Source of the DNA: Lachnospiraceae bacterium UBA1718
GTDB taxonomy: Bacteria > Bacillota > Clostridia > Lachnospirales > Lachnospiraceae
Direction of reading: 5' to 3'
Assembly (NCBI GenBank): GCA_002317245.1
Contig: DCIU01000105.1
Coordinates: 3,050-8,643, forward strand
DNA length: 5,594 nucleotides
The translations under genes and the position numbers were made by a program. A model generated the notes under the pieces. The model was not told the DNA's origin and did no database searches. It saw only the letters and a list, made by a program, of their open reading frames with translations. Of the stretch, positions 1 through 4,103 are shown piece after piece (positions within the stretch are counted from its first letter, which is position 1; each line of letters begins with the position of its first letter).

Positions 1-12
1 TAACTAAATATA

Positions 13-210
13 CTATGCGAATTTACAATCGCTGTCGGTAATCAGTGTTGCTGAATCAAGTGGAAGAGCAAGAGCAAGTCCCCAAACGGAAGATGCCTTG
101 ACACTAAGCGATTTCTGCACCACATTTCCTCTAATGTGATTCTTTCTAACATAACTATTGAATCTAATTAAGTCACTAATATTCATTATTTTTACTGGAT
201 GCTCTTTCAT
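13..210 (-). CDS. HPr-like small protein lacking the active-site His
   Basis: A 65-residue protein. The ATG at 210-208 is chosen because AAAGGAGG lies about 8 bases upstream; a longer reading to 324 has no such site. Residues 30-60 (VxxKSLSVKASSVWGLALAL, then TLITDSD) resemble the second half of phosphocarrier HPr, where V-x-A-K-S-I-x-G-hydrophobic is followed by a strand and an acidic turn. The first half has no GLHARPA motif, so the phosphorylatable His (His15 in HPr) is absent and sugar-PTS phosphotransfer is unlikely. Shortened HPr-like proteins of this kind are, to my knowledge, common in clostridia and have no assigned role. The gene is divergent from the AraC regulator, so it could be a target of it; this is inference. 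The protein is slightly shorter than HPr (about 85-90 residues). The family call is moderate. Confidence 0.6.
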   Translation of the reverse strand: MKEHPVKIMNISDLIRFNSYVRKNHIRGNVVQKSLSVKASSVWGLALALPLDSATLITDSDCKFA

Positions 211-234
211 AGTGGCGTCCTCCTTTCTTTTGAT

Positions 235-336
235 AATATAATTATATTGTCCATGTGTGCGTGATGATATATAATATTTGCCATAAAGTATAATTATTAC
301 GCCTACATTCTGGCGCTTTGGCAATATAGTTATATT
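235..336. repeat. Two operator-like inverted repeats AATATA-NN-TATATT
   Basis: The spacer between the divergent HPr-like and AraC genes holds two copies of the same dyad: AATATA-AT-TATATT at 235-248 (a perfect 14-base palindrome) and AATATA-GT-TATATT at 323-336. The first abuts and slightly overlaps the -35 of the regulator promoter. The second sits just before its ribosome site. Their centres are 88 bp apart. Twin dyads around a divergent promoter suit a regulator site with looping, but the spacer is very AT-rich, so chance is a real alternative. Confidence 0.4.
247..275 (+). promoter_or_regulatory. Sigma-A type promoter for the AraC regulator
   Basis: TTGTCC (247-252), a 17-base spacer and a perfect TATAAT (270-275). 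Transcription would start near 282, giving a leader of about 65 bases. The -35 overlaps the first AATATA-NN-TATATT dyad, which would allow repression there. Confidence 0.6.
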
Positions 337-348
337 TTGGAGGGATAT

Positions 349-1251
349 ATGTATATTGATAAGCTGGTACTTAAAGATACAAACGAAGAAATATTACCCC
401 ATGCGGAAAAACTATTTCCCCACAGTTCCTATTATGTTGAGCCAGACAGATTCCCCAGTGGAAATATACCATGGCACTGGCATGAGGACCTGGAGCTTAT
501 ATATGTCTTACAGGGAGAGATAGAGATTAAGACAGCCAATAAAGCAATTAACCTCTCTTCAGGTGATGCGGCATTCATTAATTCCAATGTTATGCATTTC
601 CAGTGCCCAGTTGGGAGCGTGAAAGTCATAACATTGAATCAGGTATTCCATGCTTCAATCATATATGGAAGTATAAACAGCGTTTTCTATGCTAATTACC
701 TGATGCCTATTCTCACATGCAAGGAACTTGATATTATGACCTTTGGACAGGCATTAGTTGCTGATAGAAAAATTACGCAACTGATTAAGCTGTCTCAGGA
801 TCTGTCCGATGAGAAGAAGACTGGCTATGAAATAGAGGTTAGAAATGCCCTGTCATCAATGATCCTTCTAATCTACGAAAAAGCCTATGACATAATAAAT
901 GAAAAAAGACTTACTTCATCCCAGGGTGAAGACAGACTAAAAATAATGATGGAATATCTGCATAATAATTATATGAATAAGATCACTCTGTTAGATATTT
1001 CATATGCAGCCAATATAAGTGAGCGCGAAGCTATAAGAACCTTTAATAATATTCTGAACCTGTCACCCTTCGCATATCTGATGCAGTACAGGGTCAGGAT
1101 GGCAACCACACTGCTTACCGAATCTGGTTTCTCAATATCACAGATAGCATATACCTGCGGCTTCTGTTCAACCAGTTACTTTGGCAAGGAGTTCAAGAAA
1201 ATAATGGGAATCACCCCAATGGAATATAGAAAAAATCAAAGGAAAGTGTAA
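349..1251 (+). CDS. AraC-family transcriptional regulator with N-terminal cupin
   Basis: A 300-residue cytoplasmic DNA-binding regulator of normal length for the cupin/HTH_18 subgroup. The ATG at 349 is preferred because GGAGG (339-343) lies 5 bases upstream; the in-frame TTG at 337 would overlap that site. Residues about 38-90 form a cupin-like sensor: PWHWHEDLELIYVLQGEIEI (41-60, with His43, His45 and Glu49), then LSSGDAAFINSNVMH (69-83). Residues about 195-295 carry the two helix-turn-helix units: LLDISYAANISEREAIRTF (214-232), and SISQIAYTCGFCSTSYFGKEF (262-282) followed by the usual end KIMGITPMEYRKNQR. The likely ligand is a sugar or small carbohydrate, as in relatives, but nothing here identifies it. 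Members usually control a neighbouring gene; the divergent HPr-like gene is the only adjacent candidate. The gene is monocistronic, closed by the hairpin at 1291-1320. Confidence 0.93.
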   Translation: MYIDKLVLKDTNEEILPHAEKLFPHSSYYVEPDRFPSGNIPWHWHEDLELIYVLQGEIEIKTANKAINLSSGDAAFINSNVMHFQCPVGSVKVITLNQVFHASIIYGSINSVFYANYLMPILTCKELDIMTFGQALVADRKITQLIKLSQDLSDEKKTGYEIEVRNALSSMILLIYEKAYDIINEKRLTSSQGEDRLKIMMEYLHNNYMNKITLLDISYAANISEREAIRTFNNILNLSPFAYLMQYRVRMATTLLTESGFSISQIAYTCGFCSTSYFGKEFKKIMGITPMEYRKNQRKV

Positions 1252-1290
1252 AAACTATAAGTCTCCTAATGTTAACTTTATCATAAAATA

Positions 1291-1320
1291 ACAGAAAGCC
1301 AGCAAACGCTGGCTTTCTGT
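1291..1320. terminator. Bidirectional intrinsic terminator between convergent genes
   Basis: A perfect 13-bp stem (ACAGAAAGCCAGC, loop AAAC, GCTGGCTTTCTGT). Read on the minus strand it is followed by TATTTTATG, so it best serves the leftward gene ending at 1341. On the plus strand the only U-rich part is inside the stem, but the hairpin is strong enough to serve the AraC gene too. Confidence 0.85.
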
Positions 1321-1340
1321 GTGTGATGGTAATTATTAAA

Positions 1341-1523
1341 TTAACTAATAGATACGGATTTGGCATACTGAATGGCTTCTTTTGCCGCATCAACTGTTAA
1401 CTGATATTTAGTAGTCAATCGATTGATAATGCTATCTTCTGACGCATTTCCTTCAAGCATTCCTTCAATAAATGAATTTATTGATATTCTTCTTGCTTCA
1501 TAATCTAATATCGCTCCACCCAT
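1341..1523 (-). CDS. Small hypothetical protein, possibly an Rpn-tail-like peptide
   Basis: A 60-residue acidic, helix-rich protein that I do not recognise. The ATG at 1523-1521 is chosen because AAAGGAG lies upstream, although the spacing of 11 bases is long. An upstream in-frame ATG at 1592 would give 83 residues but has only a weak ribosome site. Residues 15-55 (SINSFIEGMLEGNASEDSIINRL, then QLTVDAAKEAI) look like a pair of helices joined by a turn. They loosely resemble the C-terminal tail of the Rpn nuclease encoded at 2194-3006 (EDSILGLVSEGLLDARKAADRLGISLEDF). It may therefore be a remnant or a free-standing relative of such a tail; this is a weak inference. There is no signal peptide or membrane segment. 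It is convergent with the AraC gene and shares its terminator. Confidence 0.55.
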   Translation of the reverse strand: MGGAILDYEARRISINSFIEGMLEGNASEDSIINRLTTKYQLTVDAAKEAIQYAKSVSIS

Positions 1524-1591
1524 AACATCATCAACTCCTTTCTTTACATTAGTATAATTCATGGATAATGAACTTGCAACTTCGTCGCACA

Positions 1592-1621
1592 TTGCCGATA
1601 TAACCTATTATCTGATATGAT
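1592..1621 (+). promoter_or_regulatory. Extended -10 promoter for the 107-residue protein
   Basis: TTGCCG (1592-1597), an 18-base spacer and TGATATGAT (1613-1621), which is a TATGAT -10 with the extended TGN element. Transcription would start near 1628. The leader then holds a CCTATCA direct repeat (1626-1632 and 1651-1657) and a 6-bp hairpin TAGGGT-AGTTA-ACCCTA (1638-1654), which ends about 20 bases before the ribosome site. No U tract follows, so this is not a terminator; a protein-binding site is possible. Confidence 0.5.
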
Positions 1622-1682
1622 GGAACCTATCAGGGCCTAGGGTAGTTAACCCTATCAAAGAAAAATAATTAACGGAGGCAAA

Positions 1683-2006
1683 ATGTTCGGAAGCAAATTA
1701 GTATCATTAGTGGAAGGCCATACAATTGAAGATGCGGCAGCTGACAAGAAGACTGCTAAGAGAGTCGGACAGTTCAAGGTGAGCGCAAAGGCTATATACA
1801 GAGCTGATAACAAATACCTGCCATTTGAGGCTGTCACTGGATATACATGCGACAAGAGCAGCGTGCATGTGACTGGCTGCTGTGCTGGCTGTGTGCCGGT
1901 TGAGAGGATGGTATTCGAGACCTGTAATGGAGATAAGATTCAGTTCTTATTCGATTCCCAGAAGGACCTGGATAAGGTAATCGCTACCATTAGTGAAAAA
2001 AACTGA
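1683..2006 (+). CDS. Cys-rich small hypothetical protein (CCxxC, PH-like pattern)
   Basis: A 107-residue protein of unknown function; I do not recognise a named family. The ATG at 1683 is well supported by GGAGG (1674-1678). There is no signal peptide or transmembrane segment, so it is probably cytoplasmic. The pattern is short strands followed by a final amphipathic helix: FKVSAKAIYRADNKYLPF (31-48), VTGYTCDKSSVHV (51-63), VERMVFETCNGDKIQFLF (73-90), then the helix at 91-104. This alternation resembles small bacterial PH-like domains (inference). It has five cysteines, three of them in TGCCAGC (Cys66, Cys67, Cys70), with Cys56 and Cys81 nearby; a metal site or a disulfide/thiol switch is possible. 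It has its own promoter, and no clear terminator lies between it and the next gene, so some read-through into the Rpn gene is possible. Confidence 0.8.
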   Translation: MFGSKLVSLVEGHTIEDAAADKKTAKRVGQFKVSAKAIYRADNKYLPFEAVTGYTCDKSSVHVTGCCAGCVPVERMVFETCNGDKIQFLFDSQKDLDKVIATISEKN

Positions 2007-2073
2007 CCGGCCTGCATCCTACATATTTCGAGCACCATTATATTGACCACATAATAAAATCATAAGCAATTTC

Positions 2074-2101
2074 TTTACAAGTATGATAATATGGTTATAA
2101 C
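2074..2101 (+). promoter_or_regulatory. Probable promoter for the Rpn nuclease gene
   Basis: TTTACA (2074-2079), a 16-base spacer and TATAAC (2096-2101). Start would be near 2108, so the transcript would carry the nested inverted repeats at 2114-2162 in its leader. The match is moderate and the region is AT-rich. Confidence 0.45.
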
Positions 2102-2113
2102 TTAACAAATCTA

Positions 2114-2162
2114 TTCACAATTCAAAATTGAGTGTCGTTCGACAAATAATCCCAATTGTGAA
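2114..2162. repeat. Nested inverted repeats in the leader of the Rpn gene
   Basis: The outer arms are TTCACAATT (2114-2122) and AATTGTGAA (2154-2162), a perfect 9-bp match. Inside is TGTCG-TT-CGACA (2133-2144). The left arm can also pair locally: CAATT (2118-2122) with AATTG (2126-2130). Two exclusive folds are therefore possible about 20 bases before the GGAGG at 2181-2185. There is no U tract, so it is not a terminator. It may be an operator, an RNA switch, or one end of a mobile segment. Confidence 0.5.
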
Positions 2163-2193
2163 ATAAGACCATATTGCTCAGGAGGTATTGCTT

Positions 2194-3006
2194 ATGGATG
2201 AAAATTTGCCAATTATTCCCATTACGGATGATTACATGTTCTGCCATGTATTTGAGGAAAAAGAAAAGTGCAAAGAACTGCTAGAACGCGTCCTTGGCAT
2301 CAGTATTGCAGAAATATCCTCACCTGTATACCAAAGAGAACTAAGCTCTGGAATAACAAATCATGGTATTCGGCTAGATGTTTATGTGCGGGATACGGAT
2401 GGTAATGCATACGATATTGAAATGCAGACTACAAAATATGCTCACTTAGGCAAACGAATTAGGTATTATCACAGTGAGATAGATAGGGACATGATTCGCC
2501 AAGGGCAGGACTATAGGCTATTAGCTAATAACATTGTTATTTTTTTCTGTAATTATGGGGACCCATTTGATAAGAACAAAAGTGTATATATGTTCAAAAG
2601 CTTATGTGTGAACGATCCGTCTGTTGAACTTAATGATGAAGTACTATCTGTTGTGTTATGGCCAGGGGGATCATATGACGGAGTGGACGATAAGCTTGTA
2701 AATGTATTAGAATATATTAAGACAGGCAAGGCAAATGACGATTTTACCATGTCTATTGATAATAAGACCATTGAGTACAGTAATGATGTTGGATGGAGGA
2801 ACGGTTATATGACAATAGAGCAGAAGATACGTGAAGAGTCGGATATGGCATATAACAAGGGAATAGAAGATAGCATTTTAGGACTTGTTAGTGAAGGACT
2901 GCTAGATGCTAGAAAAGCAGCAGACAGACTCGGCATTTCATTGGAAGATTTCACCATTCAAATAGAGAAATCGGGAAATGTAATTTCAGAAAAGAATAAG
3001 CATTAA
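2194..3006 (+). CDS. Rpn family PD-(D/E)XK nuclease / putative transposase
   Basis: A 270-residue protein of the PDDEXK_2 (Rpn) family. Known members are DNA endonucleases that promote RecA-independent recombination, and some E. coli members act in phage defence. The ATG at 2194 has GGAGG 8 bases upstream; the in-frame TTG at 2188 is too close to it. The family opening ITDDYMFCHVFEEKEKCKELLERVLG is at 10-35. The nuclease core is complete: RLDVYVRDTDG (60-70) supplies Asp62, and YDIEMQ (73-78) supplies Glu76 and Gln78 of the D-xEx(Q/K) site. RIRYYHSEIDRDMIRQGQDY (88-107) is the next conserved helix, and IVIFFCNYGDPF (114-125) the following strand. The tail at 206-270 is a charged helical region and may also be made separately. 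Length is within the family's usual range, toward the short end. No insertion-sequence ends are visible, so autonomous transposition is not supported. Confidence 0.93.
   Translation: MDENLPIIPITDDYMFCHVFEEKEKCKELLERVLGISIAEISSPVYQRELSSGITNHGIRLDVYVRDTDGNAYDIEMQTTKYAHLGKRIRYYHSEIDRDMIRQGQDYRLLANNIVIFFCNYGDPFDKNKSVYMFKSLCVNDPSVELNDEVLSVVLWPGGSYDGVDDKLVNVLEYIKTGKANDDFTMSIDNKTIEYSNDVGWRNGYMTIEQKIREESDMAYNKGIEDSILGLVSEGLLDARKAADRLGISLEDFTIQIEKSGNVISEKNKH
2809..3006 (+). CDS. Candidate intragenic C-terminal Rpn small protein (RpnS-like)
   Basis: Inside the Rpn gene, GGAGG (2795-2799) lies 9 bases before an in-frame ATG (2809-2811), which is residue 206 of the full protein. Starting there gives a 65-residue protein with the same stop: a charged helix (EQKIREESDMAYNKG), then a two-helix unit ending DRLGISLEDF. 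E. coli Rpn genes are reported to make an in-frame C-terminal short form (RpnS) that blocks the toxic long form (RpnL), and this arrangement has the same geometry. A weak promoter match, TTGATA (2756-2761) with 17 bases to AGTAAT (2779-2784), lies just upstream. The ribosome site is seen in the sequence; separate translation and an inhibitory role are inference. Confidence 0.4.
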   Translation: MTIEQKIREESDMAYNKGIEDSILGLVSEGLLDARKAADRLGISLEDFTIQIEKSGNVISEKNKH

Positions 3007-3046
3007 CGTGAAGAGCGAGAGAGAACAAATATAAGTAGTCAACAAA

Positions 3047-3075
3047 AATAGGACCTGTCAACGACAGGTCCTATT
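3047..3075. terminator. Bidirectional intrinsic terminator
   Basis: A perfect 13-bp stem (AATAGGACCTGTC, loop AAC, GACAGGTCCTATT) lies between the Rpn gene and the convergent oxidase remnant. On the minus strand the stem ends in CCTATTTTTG, a good U tract for the leftward gene that stops at 3081. On the plus strand it ends in CCTATTATTA, weaker but usable for the Rpn gene. Confidence 0.88.
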
Positions 3076-3080
3076 ATTAC

Positions 3081-3446
3081 CTATATTCTAATCATATCTC
3101 GTGTTATTTCTGCAATGCTTCTTGCACCACACATATACATCGTATCAGTGAGTTCTGCTAAGAGCTTGTCGAAATAGCACTCGATTCCTTCTGTACCGCC
3201 ACCATAATAAGATATTAGTACAGGTCTGCAAATCATACAGTAATCAGCACCAAGAGCATAAGCCTTAAACAGATCAAGTCCGGAACGTATTCCGCCATCC
3301 ACGATAATCTTAGCTCGTCCATTTACCGCAGCTGCCACTTCCTCAAGAACTTCTGCAGTAGCAGGAGAGTCTGCAAGAACTCGTCCACCGTGGTTAGAGA
3401 CAATTAGGGCAGAATGTGATATGTTAGAGAAAATGATTTTTGGAGA
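3081..3446 (-). pseudogene. 3' remnant of an FMN-dependent alpha-hydroxy-acid oxidase
   Basis: This is the C-terminal third of an FMN-dependent alpha-hydroxy-acid dehydrogenase (lactate/glycolate oxidase family), which oxidises 2-hydroxy acids to 2-oxo acids. The remnant reads ALIVSNHGGRVLADSPATAE, with the catalytic His and Arg of the SNHGGR motif, then IIVDGGIRSGLDLFKAYALGAD, the FMN-phosphate binding loop, then a Cys where the family usually has Gly (ICRP for xGRP). It ends normally with YYGGGTEGIE and DTMYMCGARSIAEITRDMIR. The frame stays open back to a TAA at 3449-3447 without a usable start; the first possible start (GTG, 3338) would leave out the active-site His. Recognisable similarity fades at about 3416-3425. 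The family normally needs about 340-400 residues and only about 120 remain, so the N-terminal part of the barrel is missing and the product cannot be functional. The end has kept its terminator, which suggests a recent break. Confidence 0.85.
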
Positions 3447-3455
3447 TTAGAAAAA

Positions 3456-3686
3456 ATGAAGTCAATTCTGATTAAAGATACAACCAAAGAAGAGAGGGCT
3501 CAGATTGTCGCCGAGGCCCTTGGAAATACAGAGGGTGGATGCGATGGATGCGCACCCGGAATCATCGAGATGTATCAGCCATATATAGATGGCGAGATGG
3601 AACTACGTGAGGTCAATATGTCCTTCCGCAGAGGCTATGTGTCTGGCAAGGAAGCGCCAGAACGCGGAGCATGCGAGATGTTCTAA
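3456..3686 (+). CDS. Small conserved-type hypothetical protein with CxxC
   Basis: A 76-residue protein starting at the ATG at 3456, with GGAG (3442-3445) 10 bases upstream. It reads MKSILIKDTTKEERAQIVAEALG, then GGCDGCAPG (27-35, Cys29 and Cys32), then MYQPYIDGEMELREVNMSFRRGYVSG (39-64), ending RGACEMF with Cys73. I have an impression of similar short proteins in Lachnospiraceae, with the same KDTTKEER start and MYQxYIDGxxEL core, but know of no assigned function. The CxxC pair plus a C-terminal Cys could bind metal or act in redox (inference). There is no signal or membrane segment. It begins about 30 bases beyond the break in the oxidase remnant, and no convincing promoter of its own is visible; TGATATGTT (3417-3425) is a possible extended -10. 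Confidence 0.82.
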   Translation: MKSILIKDTTKEERAQIVAEALGNTEGGCDGCAPGIIEMYQPYIDGEMELREVNMSFRRGYVSGKEAPERGACEMF

Positions 3687-3708
3687 AATAAGACCTGAGG
3701 TAATGTAT

Positions 3709-3813
3709 ATGAAGTATGTAAAACTGATTATAAATTTCTTCATCAATGGTAATGTGAGCAATGAACAGTTTTCATTATTATTTCAGCCGTTTTACTTGAA
3801 GAGTAAGGTGTGA
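3709..3813 (+). CDS. Doubtful 34-residue ORF, perhaps a truncated immunity-type protein
   Basis: The ATG at 3709 has TGAGG (3696-3700) 8 bases upstream. It gives a hydrophobic peptide: MKYVKLIINFFINGNVSNEQ, then FSLLFQPFYLKSKV. The beginning resembles the start of small colicin/bacteriocin-type immunity proteins (helix, then NG-x-(I/V)-S-x-E-x-F, then helix), which are about 85-100 residues long. If real it is either a micro-protein or the stump of such a gene. It lies 22 bases after the 76-residue gene and could be co-transcribed with it. The evidence is only a ribosome site and a short resemblance. Confidence 0.3.
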   Translation: MKYVKLIINFFINGNVSNEQFSLLFQPFYLKSKV

Positions 3814-3847
3814 ATTTGAAAGTTTATAAAAGTTAATCATTTGTTTA

Positions 3848-3876
3848 TTATTTTTACCTAATTCACATGCTATAAT
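3848..3876 (+). promoter_or_regulatory. Extended -10 promoter of the citrate synthase unit
   Basis: TGCTATAAT (3868-3876) is a perfect TATAAT with the extended TGN element. The -35 at 17 bases is poor (TTATTT, 3848-3853), as is common with extended -10 promoters. Transcription would start near 3883, giving a leader of about 220 bases that contains the riboswitch and attenuator. Confidence 0.65.
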
Positions 3877-3908
3877 GTGCTTGTTATTGATAAAAAATAA
3901 GTAATTGA

Positions 3909-4025
3909 TGCAAATGTCGAGTGCTAGTAATAGCAGCGGAAGAACCAACTATTGGGGCTAATCCATGTATGGAAGGCTACCTCAGCCTAGCCCGTCAGCT
4001 AATTTCGTCAGGCAGAGGATTTGCA
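3909..4025 (+). promoter_or_regulatory. ydaO/yuaA-type cyclic-di-AMP riboswitch aptamer
   Basis: The leader RNA folds as a closed multi-stem domain. P1 is TGCAAAT (3909-3915) with ATTTGCA (4019-4025). Inside are TGCTA/TAGCA (3922-3926/3931-3935), CCAA/TTGG (3945-3948/3952-3955), TCCA/TGGA (3962-3965/3970-3973) and AGGCT/AGCCT (3974-3978/3984-3988). GGGCT (3955-3959) with AGCCC (3989-3993) is an enclosing stem that competes in part with CCAA/TTGG. The sequence blocks match the ydaO class as I remember it: CGGAAGAACC (3937-3946), GGGGCTAATCC (3954-3964), and the 3' block CCCGTCAGCTAATTTCGT (3991-4008). This class binds c-di-AMP and usually turns genes off. An intrinsic terminator follows 30 bases later, then citrate synthase. 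A covariance-model search is the decisive test for the class; the structured, attenuating nature of the leader is seen directly. Confidence 0.85.
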
Positions 4026-4054
4026 GCATGTTTTTTTGCTTTGCTTTTCTTTTT

Positions 4055-4081
4055 ATGCCACTCGATAAGAGTGGCATTTTT
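4055..4081 (+). terminator. Riboswitch-controlled intrinsic terminator (attenuator)
   Basis: ATGCCACTC (4055-4063), loop GATAA, GAGTGGCAT (4069-4077), overlapping a run of five Ts (4077-4081). It lies between the aptamer and the citrate synthase ribosome site, so it stops the transcript before the gene. Its 5' arm and loop (4059-4067) can instead pair with 3915-3923 inside the aptamer: nine consecutive pairs, one of them G-U. That makes a ready antiterminator, and ligand binding would then favour termination. Confidence 0.88.
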
Positions 4082-4103
4082 GCATCTAAGGAAAGGAGAA
4101 AAA

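Noticed and set aside
211..348. Minus-strand promoter for the HPr-like gene
   Set aside because: Several TATAAT-like boxes occur in the AT-rich spacer, but none has a credible -35 at 16-18 bases.
432..629. Minus-strand open frame of 65 codons inside the AraC gene
   Set aside because: It lies opposite the cupin domain, has no ribosome site and matches no protein pattern; it is a shadow of the regulator.
1211..1393. Minus-strand open frame across the bidirectional terminator
   Set aside because: It runs through a perfect 13-bp hairpin and overlaps the ends of both convergent genes, so it is not coding.
1655..1855. Minus-strand open frame opposite the Cys-rich protein
   Set aside because: The plus-strand gene has a strong GGAGG and promoter; this frame has neither.
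2553..2771. Minus-strand open frame inside the Rpn gene
   Set aside because: It lies wholly within a clear nuclease gene and has low-complexity Ser/Thr content; it is a shadow.
2114..3075. The Rpn gene as a complete insertion sequence
   Set aside because: The inverted repeats upstream have no matching copy downstream, and no target-site duplication was found; the downstream hairpin is an ordinary terminator.
3589..3708. Plus-strand frame starting inside the 76-residue gene
   Set aside because: The part before 3703 overlaps the better supported gene in another frame and has no ribosome site; only the 3709-3813 part was kept as a doubtful ORF.
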